Shown here: piece after piece, positions 48,901-61,800 of the stretch | Layout of the letters: each line of letters starts with the position of its first letter | How positions within the stretch are numbered: position 1 is the stretch's first letter | From: Leucaena leucocephala | Lineage: Eukaryota; Streptophyta; Magnoliopsida; Fabales; Fabaceae | Reading direction: 5' to 3' | Length of the DNA stretch: 64,000 nt | Assembly (NCBI GenBank): GCA_037074615.1 | Contig: CM073527.1 | Span: forward strand, 7,962,848-8,026,847 | Notes under the pieces: generated by a model | What the model saw: the letters and a program-made list of their open reading frames with translations, nothing else | Database searches by the model: none | What the model was told of the DNA's origin: nothing | Made by a program: the position numbers and the translations under genes

Positions 48901-49898
48901 TTCTAGGATTAGTTATGATTTTTTAAAGTCAAGTCACTCCTCTGGAATTTACACAGTGAACAGTACTCGCTAAGAGTAAAATTCTAGATTGAGTAATTTG
49001 ACTTCAATAGCCTTAAAGATGATTCCAGAGGCTACCATTTGGTCCTTAAGACATAAGAAAAGAATGATGTTTTGCTATGGCTTTGTTGAATTGTGTGGCT
49101 TATGTGCTTATGTATAAAGCTCTGTTGCTATGATCACTTTGGCCAATTGTATTTCAGATGTTACATGGAAGCATGCACATTACACAATGTTAACACTTTC
49201 ACAAGCAAGTACAAGTATCTATATTAATGTATGCATTATTTAGTAATGTTTGCTACTGAGATTTCCCCATAAATCTCATTCATTTTCATGTAAACCTAAT
49301 CCCACAGGTTTGTGAATAATGAAAAGGATGATGAAGCATGAAGAAAAGTTAGGGATTAGATGGTATATATGTTATATAAATGTGTAATGTTGCTATATGA
49401 CCAATGTAAGTAGTGATGATCATGATGTAAGGAAAAATAGTAAATGATAGAATAAATGTATAAAATTTTACAGACATTTAGATGACATGACAAGCTTCAT
49501 TTTGACACCAAGAATGCCTTATTTCAATGTCTTTACAAAGAGAACTAATTTTTCAAAGTAAGGGACCAGAATCTGTTTCCAGAATTTTTGACCAAATGAA
49601 CAATAATATTTGGCAAATAAACTGTATTAGCTAGCGAGTCATTTGGTTTGGAAATTATTTTTCCCTTAAAGTTAAAGATGCCATCTTAACTTGTCTTTTT
49701 GAACCACTTCATTTCTATTTTTCTAGAATTAATTATGATTTTTTGAAGTTGATTGCGTAATATGGAATACCATATATATGAACAGTAACTTGAGAAAGAG
49801 TAAAATTTCAGATTTGGCTAATGGACTTTCAAGGTATTGTAAGTAGTTTCACATGCTACTAAATGGTCCCTAAGACGTATAAAACTAAGGAAGTTACA
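45997..49898 (+). mobile_element. Forward family B LTR, 5'-truncated, with a nested solo LTR
   Basis: It starts inside the LTR ('ttacatgagaattttgccac') immediately after the reverse E2 LTR ends, and ends AAGGAAGTTACA. TATA box TATAAATA near 46168; splice-donor-like AAAG/GTAAGC near 46300. A family A LTR is inserted at 47225-49072. Confidence 0.65.
47225..49072 (+). mobile_element. Solo LTR, family A, nested in a family B LTR
   Basis: It starts TGTCATATCC and then skips about 40 bp present in other copies ('tgaaaaaggtaggctac' follows directly). It ends near AATGATGTTTTG. Sequence before and after it joins into the continuous family B text 'gcttgaatgtg...ctatggctttgttgaattgtg'. The target duplication is not clean because the right end is mutated. 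TATAAATA box near 47968. Confidence 0.75.
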
Positions 49899-50735
49899 CT
49901 TTCCAAGTCCCTAAGTTCCTTGGATTGCTCCTAGCTCCACCAGAACTTCTTCTTTTTCCTTCCTTCCTTTCTTTCTTTCTTTCTCTTCCTTTCTTTCTTT
50001 CTCTCTTTCTCTTTTTCTCTCTTCTATCTCTCCTTTTTCTTACTCCTTGCTGTGAATGGAATGGAAGGAGGGGTGGGGTATTTATAGGTGGAGGGAGGTG
50101 GAATGGATGGTCCAGATTGAATCACGATAAACGACTCAGATCGCTTTGCTTCCTGAAGAAGCCTTGCTTGCATCATCACGATGAGATCATCATCCTAGAT
50201 GACTCATCAAAATGACATCATATATGGGACACCTCACATGCTTAGGTGGCATAATGGTAGGGCCCTTGGTACACCTCACCAACTAACTCAGCATTTCTAG
50301 AGAATTCAAGAGTCTTATCCTGGAATGAATGCTGACATCCTGCCACGTGTCCTTAGCTTTTTCTTTTTTCCCTAGACTCATGCCATGTGGTGCCTTGTGG
50401 GTCCTATGAGGATACATTTCATGCCACCTTATGGTTCTGGATGAGTCTAAAGCTCTATCTGATCACTTTCTCCAGTTATATCTTTAGCCGAGTAACTTTA
50501 CTTTATCAAAAAAGTACTAAACTAATATTTTAATGCCATTTGGACCCACATCACTCTTGGGCCACATTTTTGGATATTTGGGAATGTCATCTTGGGTCTC
50601 TAATCAAGCCCAAGCACTCTGGTAGCTCGATTTCCCAAGAAACATCTCATAACAAATTACCAAAATGCCCTTAGTTCCTCTTTAATAAATTCTAATGGCA
50701 TTTTGGTAAACTTGCTGTAATTGGAAAATAGAGTG
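49899..50735 (-). mobile_element. Reverse family A LTR fragment
   Basis: It matches the reverse of the U3 and leader part of family A LTRs (compare 56170-56940). The CT-rich run at 49950-50040 is the reversed GA-rich leader and TATTTATAG near 50078 the reversed TATA box. Both ends are truncated. Confidence 0.7.
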
Positions 50736-50829
50736 CGTAGCGGTTACTTAAGGCCTAATTGAGGTTGAGGTTGAGGTTAGTAATAGGTTACTTGTTCACT
50801 GTCCAACTAAGATTATGGATTGGTGATGA

Positions 50830-51215
50830 GTGCTCTAGGGAAATGGAACATTGAGGCTTAATAAAAGATACCTTTTCGCCTATTAGTGACCCAAGAGAAT
50901 AAGGGAAAACATGAAAGTATGAATGGCATAGAGATGTGAGCCAGACCCTTCCTCAATTAGCTGAAAGAAAGTAGCTGACTTAGTTATGGATTACAGTAAA
51001 GCCAAGGACACATAAGTCCTTTAGGCTAGGGTCACAGAAGTCTTACAGACGATGAGAGATATTATGATAGAATGGATATGGCCTAGTTAAGGTAGAATGG
51101 CCTGATATGATAAGCTATCTCTAATTCTTAAATGAATAAATAGGATATTGGATATGTAAGCTAAAGATAAATAGCCTCAGAAATTTCTTAAGGATTAGTA
51201 GAAAGAGATGATAAG
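50830..51215 (+). mobile_element. Displaced internal segment of E3
   Basis: It is homologous to E1 positions about 31915-32182 joined to 35390-35490, the segment that follows ORF0 in E1. Here it precedes ORF0, so the internal order is rearranged. It also shows the empty insertion site 'gcctgatatgataa' for the E1 solo LTR. Confidence 0.6.
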
Positions 51216-51229
51216 AGATATAATATGAG

Positions 51230-51740
51230 TTCATGAGAGTGCCCTCTAACCCTGATGTAAGCCATATTCCTCCAATAAGAGGACAAATTACGACTGAGGA
51301 AGCTGAGTACTAATACTGAATTATAGGCAGATTAGATATTATTCCTCCTCTACCAGAGTTTAAGGATAGATTTGTTATGAGTAATATACAACAATCCTTT
51401 AATCCTTAGATTGAGTCAGAGTCAGAGTCTATGATAGTCCCTGTCTATTCTTAAAGTCTAGGAATATATGACTTTATAGAGAAGGATTAGTGTGATGTTC
51501 CTAGTTCTAGTTAACCCCAGCCTTCTTTGCTAAAGATAGATAATATTGACTATAGTAGTCTTAAGAAAGCTGTGGAAAGTGAATTACTCAGTCTAGGTCA
51601 AAGGATAGACAAAAGTAGAGATCAAGAGCAGTCCGTTTATCTGCAGTTTCTTAATGCCGTAGTAGGGATGATAGACAGATATATAAGAGAGGGCATTAAT
51701 CTGAATTAAGTTTATACTCTAAAAGACTTGCATGAGATGG
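51230..51740 (+). pseudogene. ORF0 fragment of element E3
   Basis: The text is collinear with E1/E2 ORF0: a Pro-rich piece at about 51330-51365, then a clean 60-codon frame from 51527 reading KKAVESELLSLGQ, RSRDQEQSVYLQFLNAV and DRYIREGINLN before a TAA. The C-terminal TPTW motif is deleted: at about 51745 the sequence jumps to the equivalent of E1 position 37050. Confidence 0.65.
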
Positions 51741-52638
51741 TAGTAAGTTAGATACTTACGATTTATGAGAATATTTTATAAGATATGAGAAGGGGTCAAA
51801 TGAGAATAATAGATCCTTACGATGAGATTACAGAGAATAAGACTAAGAGAAAAATATATCCTCCAAATGAGAGTAAAGAGAATAGAAGGCTAAATAGACC
51901 CAAAAGAGACAATATAAGAAGGGTCTAAGATAGTAAAGTACCAGGATTGGAGCCTATTAGCACCAGTGTTTCATATTTTTATCTGCACTTTTTAGTTAAC
52001 ATGCTCAGGCAAGAGTAGTCCAATGATGAGTGATCCCCTGGGGAGTGATAGGAAAAGGTGTAACTACCATAGAAGTTTGGCATATATGCATAGAGTTATG
52101 TAAAATGATAGCAAAAGCTATGAAAAGCTAGGAAGGGTTATAAACAGTAAGAGAATAGAACCCTTATGTTAAATCCAAATGAAATGGATTTGGAAGGAAA
52201 AATTTAGAAGAATTTTATCAAAAGCTAGCAAAGTTCTTAGTTAAAGAAAATGTTTAAAGTATTGTGTCTCAGAATACATTATGACAAGGTAAGATAGACC
52301 ATGATGTAGCCAGATTTGACCAGATATGCCATGATACGGTATGAAAGATATGTAATGAGATATGCTATGAAAGTATGTAATGAGATACATTATGAGAAAT
52401 ATGTATTGAGAAGTACAATATGAAGTAGCTTTATAGCTAGCTTTATAAACAGATACAGAGGCTTCCTTGTTTTTGAAAGAGATAAGATTTATGAATGTTA
52501 AGTGACATATGAAATAATATGTGAGAGCTTTTCCTCCTTGCATGAAATGCCAGGCATTATGTTATGTTTGTAAAATATGCTAAAGCTCCAAATGTTAGAG
52601 CAGTGCAAGCTCTGAGTGTTAGAGCTGTGAAACCTCCG
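51741..52638 (+). mobile_element. 3' internal region of E3, first part
   Basis: Homologous to E1 37050-37800, including the 5S-like segment. It carries about 150 bp around 52105-52250 that is not seen in E1 or E2. No protein is recognised. Confidence 0.55.
51944..52050 (+). ncRNA. 5S rRNA-like segment inside E3
   Basis: Same position and alignment as in E1: GGATTGGAGCC, AGTTAACATGCTCAGGCAAG and GATGAGTGATCCCCTGGGGA. C-to-T and G-to-A changes have hit the A-box and the intermediate element, so promoter function is less likely here than in E1. Confidence 0.65.
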
Positions 52639-54515
52639 TGTTATATCCCAATATTTAGGCCTAAAAGCCTAATATGTAGCCTAAAAAAGGTATGCTACCA
52701 GCCCCTGTTAAGCAGAAGTCCCAAAAATATACATATGATGTTTAGGGACTAAACTACAAGAAAGTGAAAGTTCAGGGACTAAATTGTAAATAATGAAAGT
52801 TCCTAGGGCCATAATGGTCATTTTAGAAAAGAAAGGGATATTTCTTAGGAATTGAGCCACCAGAGTGCTTGAGCTTGATCAGAGGCTAAGATAGCATCCC
52901 AGATGTTCAAAAACGTAGCCCATGAGAGATGTGGGCCCAAGTGGCATTAAAATATTAGTTTAGTACCTTTTCAATAAAGTAAAGTGACCCTGTCAAAGAT
53001 AGAATAGGGGAAAGTGATCTAGAATCATGAGGTGGCATAAAAGGGACCCACAAGGTGCCATATGGCATGATTATAGGAAAACAAGAAAAGCAAAGGATAC
53101 ATGGCATGATTCTAGGAAAAGGAGAAAAAGCAAAAAGACACGTGGCATAATCTCAGCCATTCATTCCAGGAAAAGACTATAGAATTCTCTAGAACCGCTA
53201 AGTCAGCTAGTGAGATGTCCCAAGGGCCCCACCATTGTGCCACCTAGCATGTGAGGTATCCGATGGATAATGTCACTTTGATGAGTCATCTAGGATCATG
53301 ATGTCATCGTGATTATGCAGGCAAAGCTTCTTAAAAAAGTTAAGCGATCTGAGCCATTCATCGCGATTCAATATGGACCATCCATTCCACCTCCCTCCAC
53401 CTATAAATATACCCTTCCCCCTCACTTCATTCAACACCCACGGCAAGCTAAGAAAAGGAGAGAAAGAAGAGAGAAAAAGAGAAAGAAAGGAGGAGTTCTG
53501 GTGGAGCTAGGAGTAGTCCAAGGAACTTAGGGATTTGACAAGCTTAGGAATAAGGTTCTGACTTATGAAAAGAAGGAACCTTAGAGCAAATTTAAGGGCT
53601 AGAGGAAAAGCTCCATGTCAGGTAGTAAACTTACCTACTTGTATGCTTATGTTGCTTGGATATTTTATGTGATGTTTACTTACTTTGATGATGTGAAGCA
53701 TGTATGATTAAGTAATGCTTTGCTTCTTTTTATGCTATGGCCATATGTTATAATTAAGGGATATGGAAGCATGTAAGTTATCATTATACAAGCATGATCA
53801 TTAAGTGCACACATAGTAACATCAGGCATATAGTTTCATATATGGTATGGTTACTGTTTGCTACTGAGATTTCCCTAGAAATCTCACCCCTTCCATATCA
53901 ATCCAATTATAGCAGGTATTCTCAAGATGGAAGAGATAAAGATGCATGAAGAGACGTTAATTATTTAGCATGATTGATATGTGATTGATGTATGTATCAT
54001 TGCTGAAAATTGTCACTGTGAACAGTAACTCGTGGTGAGGCAGTGACATTTGAGCTATAATTATAAATAGTAAATGATTGAATAAATGTATGATATTTTT
54101 CTAGTAAATATTAGACATGCCAAGCTTCCATTTGATATAAATAACATCTCATTTGGATGTCTACACATAAAGATATGATTTATCAAAGTTGGGACAAGAA
54201 ATGCTAGAATCAGGGACAGGACGTTGGATGAATAGTAAACTTTAGATGTTGACTGAGTCAAGGCGTGGTCAATAAGTTATTTTTCCCTAGAATAACATTA
54301 AGTTATATTTGTGTAGCAATTTGAACCACTTCATTTTGAGTTTTCTAGAATTAGTTATGATATTTTGAAGTCAAGTCACTCCTATAGAATTTGCACAGTG
54401 AACAGTACTCGATAGAGTAAAATTCCAGATTTTGTAATTTGACTTCAATGACCTTAGAAGTGATTCTAGATACTACCATTTGGTTCCTAAGACATAAGAA
54501 AATTAGGATGTTTCA
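52639..54515 (+). mobile_element. Solo LTR, family A (1877 bp), inside E3
   Basis: It starts TGTTATATCCC and ends AGGATGTTTCA. Flanks are CTCCG (52634-52638) and CTTTG (54516-54520), two transitions apart. The empty site 'gcaagctccgagtgttag' is present in E1 at about 37784-37801. A deletion after the splice-donor-like site (about 53555) makes it shorter than other copies. Confidence 0.85.
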
Positions 54516-54520
54516 CTTTG

Positions 54521-55005
54521 AGTGTTAGTGCTATGCATATTAAAGAAAGAAATGCTTGAGCTCCGATGTTAGAGCTTTGCATTCATGGGCAGGTATGTAG
54601 TCCTGCGATATGTTGGCCAGGCATTATGCATGTTAGAGTATGTACTCTTATATGCTCTTATGTACTCCCATCTAGGAGTAAAGTAAAGAAAGAATAATGA
54701 TGTAAGTCCTCTCTCCATATTATGATGAGTTATTAAAGATGATAAGAAGAAAAGAAGTATGATGGTATGAAAATGAGAGATGAAGTATGGCGGATGTTTA
54801 AAGAATTCCGCTAGATACTCAGATGAGTAATAAGTGATTGCACTAAGAAGTATAATGAGTAGTTAACATAAACTCTGGCATATAGTAGTATACGAGGGTG
54901 TTTTATATGAAAGAAATTGACACTACTCCCAAGTCTAGTATGGTGAGAAGTCCATATGCAGATAGATGCATAGCAAGTAAGCAAGTAATAGAATGAAGTG
55001 GAGTT
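54521..55005 (+). mobile_element. 3' internal region of E3, second part
   Basis: The continuation of E1-like sequence (equivalent to about 37795-38265) between two nested solo LTRs. No protein is recognised. Confidence 0.6.
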
Positions 55006-57953
55006 TATAACATCCTAATTTTTTTACATCTTAGGGACCAAATGGTAGCATCTGGAACAACTTTTGAGATCATTGAAGTCAAATTACACAATCTGGAATT
55101 TTACTCTCCTGAGTACTGTTCACTATGTAAATTCCAGTGAAGTGACCTGATTTTGAAAAATCATAACTAATTCTAGAAAAATCAAAATAAAATGTTTCAA
55201 ATTGCTACATGAAGCTAAATTAATGTTATTTCAGGTAAAAATAACTTGTTGACCATGCCTTGACCAAGTCAACATTCCAATTTTAGTATTCATCCAGCGT
55301 CCTTCCCTTGATTCCAGCATTTTTGGTCCCAACTTTGAGAAATCATATCTCCATGTGTAGACATCCAAGTGAGATGTTCTATATATCAAATCAAAACTTG
55401 GTATATCTACTATTTACTGTTAAAATATCATACATTTATTCAATCATTTAGTATTTTTAATTATAGCTCAAAGGTCATATTGGCCAATTCCAGCAATCAA
55501 CATTACATACATACATTAATCACATATCAATCATGCAGAATAATTCTTAACTTCTCTTCATGCATCTTCATCTCATCCATCTTGAGAAGACCTACTGTAA
55601 TTGGATTGATATGGAAGGGGTGAGATTTCTGGGGAAATCTCAATAGCAAACAGTATTAAACAATGTATGCATTAATGTGAATACTTGTTATTGCTTGTGA
55701 CAGTATTAATATTGCGTAATGTGCATGCTTCCATGTAACATATGAAATACAATTGGCTAAAGTAATCATATAAATAGAGCTTCATACATAAGCACATATG
55801 CAACACAATTCAACAAAGGCATAGCCAAATAAAGCATAACATTCAATGCATATAATTTTAGGATAAGTTTACTACCTGACGTGTAGCCTTTCCGTAATCC
55901 TTAACCTTTACTCTAAGGTTCCTTCTTTTCCTAGGTCAGAGCCTATACATAGAATAATAATATCTCCATTATTATTCTATCCAGTATAGCTCTACCTAGC
56001 TCATGCTTAACTTGAGGTAATACCCTTAATCTGACAATCCCCTAACTTTCTTTATATCAATGGCTAACATTATCAAGAGAGATATTCTCTATTATAACTA
56101 TTAAGTTCAAAAGAACAATCCTCTAATTTATTAGAGCATGGACTAGAATAACTTACTTACGTTATTCCTAAGCTCTGCCAAGCCCCTAATCTCCTTGGAC
56201 TGCTCCTAACTCTACCAGAACTCCTTCCTTCCTTCCTTCCTTCCTTCCTTCCTTCCTTCCTTCCTTTCTTTCTTTCTTTCTCTCTTTCTCTCTTTCTCTT
56301 CTTCTTTCTTGCTTTTCCCTTGGATGGCCATGGAGTGGAATGGAAGGGGTGGGAGTATTTATAGTTGAGTGGAGGTGGAATGGATGGTCTAAATTGAATC
56401 GCGATGAATGGCTCAAATTGCTTAGCTTCCTTAAGAAACCTTGCCTGCATCATCATGATGATATCATCATCCTCAATGACTCATTAAAGTGACATCATCC
56501 ATAGGACCCCTCACATGCTAGGTGGCGCAATGGTGGGGCTCTTAGAACACCTCACTAGCTGACTCAGCATTTCCAGAGAATTCCAGAGTCTTTTCCTAGA
56601 ATGAACGGCTGAGATTGTGCCATGTGTCCTTAGCTTTTTCTTCTTTTTCTAGACTCATAACATGTGGTGCCTTGTGGGTCCCATGAGGATGCCTTTTATG
56701 CCACCTCATGATTCTGGATGAGTCTAAAGCCTTATCTGATCACTTTCCCTAGTTTTATCTTTGACCGGGTAACTTTACTTTATGGAAAAAGTACTAAATT
56801 AATATTTTAATGTCACTTGGACCCACATCACTCTTGGGCCACGTTTTTGGATATCTGGGAATGTCATCTTGGGTCTCTAATCAAGCCCAAGCACTCTGGT
56901 GGCTCAGTTCCTAAGAAACATCCTATAGCAAATTACCAACATACCCTTGGTGTCCTTTCTTACACTATATTAATCCTAAGGGTAAAATTATCTTTTCATC
57001 CTTCTTTATACTATGTCAGAGAGTATATTGGCTCTAACTAATCATGCTTAGGCTATATCCCAAGTTTTTCACCTCTCCCAGATGAACAAAATGCCCTCCG
57101 TCTATCTTTAGTACAATATGGGCATCCAGACACAAATTCATAATTTTGGACTTTTTCTAGACACTAGCCACTTCTACTGATAAACTGGTACCCTGGGTTT
57201 TGGTCCCTCCTTGGCGTCATCATGGGCCTATATATGAGGTCATCTGATCTTATTCTATCCAACCTTACATACCGATAAATTCTATTATTGGATCACGGGT
57301 GTTATCAAACTCCTGTCAAAATTACTAATATGTGAACAACTTTTTATACAAAACTTCTTTCGGGGTTATGTCATATCCAAGACATCTGACATTGTAGGGC
57401 ACACTTTCCTGTAATTCTCCCACTTATATCTGAAGTCCATGAAATCTAATAAAAGTTTAGATAACTTTCAGACTATCAGATAAATATCTGCTATCTGAAT
57501 CCCTAATAAAATTTCTGTATTATGCTAGACTAACCAGCATATCTTCCTCTATTTACTGATAGAATATGAGACTGAAATACTTCTGGGTAGTTCTAACCCT
57601 TTCCGGGTTGATTTTTCTATAATTACAATTTTGCCCTTAAACTTTTTACTGAATTACATTTAAGTCCTTTAACTTTTAGAAATTATCACTTTTGGCCTAA
57701 CTTTTGTTTCTATCTTAACTTTTGGCCTTTAATCTTTTTCACTTTACGTTTAGGTCCCTCTCCTTTTTCAAAATGACCATTAAGCCCCAGGGACTTTTAC
57801 TTTTTACAATTTAGTCCCTAAACTCTCATTATTTGCAGTTTAGTCCCTAAACATCATTTGTATACTTCTAGGACTCCTGCACAATAGGGCCTAGTAGCCT
57901 ACCTTTTTCAGGCTACATACTGGGCTTCTATGCCTAAAAATTGAGATGTGACA
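55006..57953 (-). mobile_element. Solo LTR, family A (2948 bp), reverse, inside E3
   Basis: It runs from TATAACATCC (mutated TGTAACATCC) to GAGATGTGACA. It is flanked by GAGTT (55001-55005) and AAGTT (57954-57958). The empty site 'ctggagttcaactctgattg' is in E1 at about 38259-38278. The long CT-rich run at 56215-56330 is the reversed GA-rich leader. Confidence 0.85.
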
Positions 57954-57958
57954 AAGTT

Positions 57959-58150
57959 TAACTCTGATTGAGTTGATTCAAAATAGAAGAATAATCATAG
58001 TAATGATATGAAGATCTAGGGATATGGAAAGTACTTTGCTAAAAGATAAGAGATAGATACCCCAATCCTTAGTCATAAAGTGAGAAAAGAATATCTATCT
58101 AAGATTGTTGACTAAGGTGCTGAGTAAATTTTGAGGATGAAATTTATTTT
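57959..58150 (+). mobile_element. 3' end of the E3 internal region
   Basis: Matches E1 38267-38464 up to the polypurine tract. Non-coding. Confidence 0.6.
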
Positions 58151-58164
58151 AAGGGGGTAGAAAT
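58151..58164 (+). promoter_or_regulatory. Polypurine tract of E3
   Basis: TAAGGGGGTAGAAA directly precedes the LTR start at 58165, the same as in E1. Confidence 0.8.
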
Positions 58165-58775
58165 GTCATATCCTAATTTTCCCTATCTGTATAATACTGA
58201 TAATAGAAAGAGTTTTGGAAAGGATTATGACAATAATCAAAAGAAATGATAAAAGGTTAAATGAGTCTTGAAGGAGGAGAGGGATCTAAGCAAAAATTAG
58301 AAAAGGCTCGAGGCCAAAAGTTAAAGTAGAAACGAAAGTTGAGCCAAAAGTGGTAATTTCCAAAAGTTTAGATACCTAAATGTAATCAAGTAAACAGTCA
58401 GGGACCTAAATGTAATTATGAGAAAGTTGAACTAAAAAAAGGCTCAAAAATTCCTGGAATCAGATTATACCCAAATTTTGCTAGTAGATAGACAGAATTA
58501 TTCTGGTCAGTTTAATGCAACATAGAATTTTGATTTGAGGTCTCGATTAATTGATATAAATTCTTGAAGTTAGAAAGAATTATTACAGTATTTTTTAGAT
58601 CTCATAATCAGATGAAACTTTACACTAAATTCTTATATTTAATATAAGAATTTATAAAATTGATAGAGTTAGAAAAGGAATCTTGTAGAATTCATACGGG
58701 ATTTTACAGTGGAATAAAATACCCGATAAATATGATCAGGAGAGATGTCTTGGGATTTGTGCCATAAAGGCACTA
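58165..58775 (+). mobile_element. 3' LTR of E3, 5' part
   Basis: It starts TGTCATATCCTAATTTTCCC and runs as a forward LTR to 'gccataaaggcac', where a reverse LTR start interrupts it. Confidence 0.7.
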
Positions 58776-58837
58776 TTTAACATCCTTACTTTTATACTTC
58801 TTAGGGACTATTCAGTAGCATTTAGAACCACACATAA
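58776..58837 (-). mobile_element. Outer end of a reverse LTR, interrupted by E4
   Basis: 'taacatccttacttttatac' and 'gcatttagaaccac' match the outer 60 bp of reverse LTRs such as 42832. E4 is inserted at 58838, so the remainder should lie beyond this window. Confidence 0.6.
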
Positions 58838-61800
58838 TGTCATATCCCCAATTTTTTTGACCTGATGTACCTGTACAGTTTATCCGCAATGGATATAAGA
58901 TTCTTGGAATAAATTGTATCAGATTGTGAAAGGAAAGGGAAGGATTAATAACTAAGGAAAGAATAGGGACCAAAATGAAAATTTAAAAGTTTGAATGTGA
59001 AAAGTGAAAGTAGAAGAAAAAGGAGGGACCTAAATGCAATTAATGAAAAGTTCAGGGACTAAAGTGCAATTATTCAAAAGTTAAGGGACCTAAATGTAAA
59101 TATGGAAAAGTTGAGCCAAAACAGGCTAAAAATGCCCAGAATCATATCAGACCCAAATTTTACCAGTAGATAGACAAAAATATTCTGGTCAGTTTAACGC
59201 CACACAGAATTTTGATTTGAGGTCCCGATTAATTGATATAAATTCCTGAAGTCAGAAGGAATTATTGCAGTATTTTTGAGATCTCATAATTAGATGAGAA
59301 TTTATAGAAAATTCATATATTTAATATATGAATTTATAAAATTGACAGAATCATAAAAGGAATCCTGTAGAAGCCATACGGGATTTTATAGTGAAATAAA
59401 ATACCCGATAAATATGATCGGGAGAGTTGTATAGTGAATTGGGCCATAAAGGCAATATAGGCAATAAGCCCATAATAAGGCCCAAATGACACCATCGTGA
59501 GCCCATTAAGGTGACTGGACAGTTATATGGGCCACAGACCAGAGCAGTCTAGGAAAAGTGCAAAATTACGAAAATGCCCCTAGATGCCCATACTGTACCA
59601 GTAGTGGATATAGGTCATTTTGGTCACTTTAGATAGGCCAAAAATGTGGTACATGATATAAATATGATTAATTAGAGCCATTATATGCCATAAGGTAGTA
59701 CAGAGAGGGGTGAAATGACAATTAAGCCCTTAGATCAGTACAGTGCACGAAAGGACACCAAGGGCATTTTGGTGATTTTTCAATGGATGGATGGCAGATA
59801 AATACTCAGTCTAATATTTTCAATGATATGAGAAGCCTAGACATTAATTTCCAGGATAGAATACATATCCTGGTATATTATAAAAAATTAGGAACAGAAC
59901 ACAGTCCGGTTGTTGTGAAACTACACTGATCGGTACTGGATTAGACTGAAATTTCTCCAGAAGGTTCTTTGCATGGGCAGCACGCCACCTAACCCTCTTA
60001 GGTGTCCCATGAGCTGTCCCACATAATGTAATAATTATTCTTTTTACAAAAAGTAAAATCCAAGATTAAATGTGAGCCTTTAGATAAAATAGTAACCAAA
60101 TCAATCTTGGCCATCCATTTCAACCCAAATTTCTCTATAAATATCCCCTATTCAGAACACTTCGGCATGCATGGTGAACCATAGGGAAACTCTTGCAAAA
60201 TTTCCATTCAACCAAGAAAGAAGCAACCAAAGTGAAGTAACAAGCAAGGTAATCATCTCCCTTGATCTTGAGCTTTGTTCTAGCAAGTTAGCTCATGGTT
60301 TTAAGGGTTTTCATGCTATATTTCCCTTATGGTTGCTGCTGGAAGTGCTGCTCATATGTGGTTAAAATATGAGTTTTATGTTATGGATAGTTTAGACAAG
60401 TTTAAACAAGCTATAATCAAGTGGTATAAGATTGTGAATTCAAGTATGTTTGGATTTAGGGTTTTGTGTTCTTGCTGGTACTGTACGTGGTACTGTTCAT
60501 ATGATGGAATTTCATGATTTTGATGCTTCCAATGAGTTTAAAATGGAAAGTTGCATGGGGATAAAGTAGGAGAACAAGTATTGGAAGCATTGGAATCAAA
60601 ATGAGAATTTTTGGAAAACAAGAGCATGCATTTCGGTTTGGCACTGTAGCAATTGATATGTTTTGATTTTGAAAATTCTGATTTCATATTTGGATTCTAC
60701 ATGAAAAATTATGTGGAAATGAACCATGAGAATTTATTTTGAAAAGATGGAAGTAGGAAACATAAAGTAGAGAAAGAAAGGGAGCTAGTGAAAACCTAGT
60801 CTTAGATTTGGTTTCAAGTTGAATTGTAACTTGATATTATTTTGTAATGGCTAGGTTTTGACATTTGTGAAGGAAGGAAATCATCCCAAGAAGGTCTTGA
60901 CCAAGATAGCTAAGAGGTAGCAAGGATACCTAACTATAACTCATGTTTGTTTAATTGTTTTGCTTGCTTGTTGATTATGGTGTTTGGTTGAACTTGAGCT
61001 TATGTCATCATGTTATAATGAAGTATGAATGATTGCGACTCCTTGCAAGTTATGTCATAACAATATGCATGTTAGAGTTTGCTTATGTACCATTATGAAG
61101 TAGCTCCCATCTCATGATAACATGTTAAGCATACAATTATCCATGCATGATATTATAGTTTGTGTAACTTGCTATTGGGATTTCCATGAAATCTCATTCC
61201 TTCCACATGCATAACTATGTTTTAGGTGCTGGATCTTTTCAAGGGAGGAGAGTAAATGTTGATGAATAAGTTTGTATAATAAGCTACATGACTTACATGA
61301 CACTATGGGATGATATGCTAGTATGCATGGTGTATGTTTCTCTAGTCCTGTTTTGAGGCCGTGGTGATTTGACAATGTTTTTGGCATCTAAATCAACGAG
61401 TTTTAATCTGAAACTTGGGCTGCTTAAATTTAAGACACAGAGCTTTAAATTAACACCAAGAACACCTCATTTGGATAAGTATCTGAATTGTTATGATTTT
61501 CCAAAGTTGGAAGTAAGATCTAGAATTGAGTAAAACGAGTGCTGAGAGGCAGTGACGGTTACACAAAGATTTCATATACCAAATGAACGCGTTTTTCTAC
61601 AAAATTTTATGATCTTAAAGATAACGTCTAAAGCTTCAAATCCATAGGTAACACAGTTCATTTGGATAAGTAACCAAAGAGAAATGAATTTTTGAAGTTA
61701 AGCAAAGAAACTGGAACTTCCAGATTTTACCAAATGAACAGTGATTTTCAACTATTAAACTGATTTCATTGGGACAAGAAAACCTCAGTTTCATATTTTT

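Noticed and set aside
49925..50215. Phe/Leu/Ser-rich 96-codon frame resembling a membrane protein
   Set aside because: It is the reversed GA-rich leader of a family A LTR; the hydrophobic run comes from CTTT repeats.
56157..56456. Lys/Arg/Glu-rich frames that look like a basic nuclear protein
   Set aside because: They are translations of GGAA/GAAA microsatellite sequence in the LTR leader.
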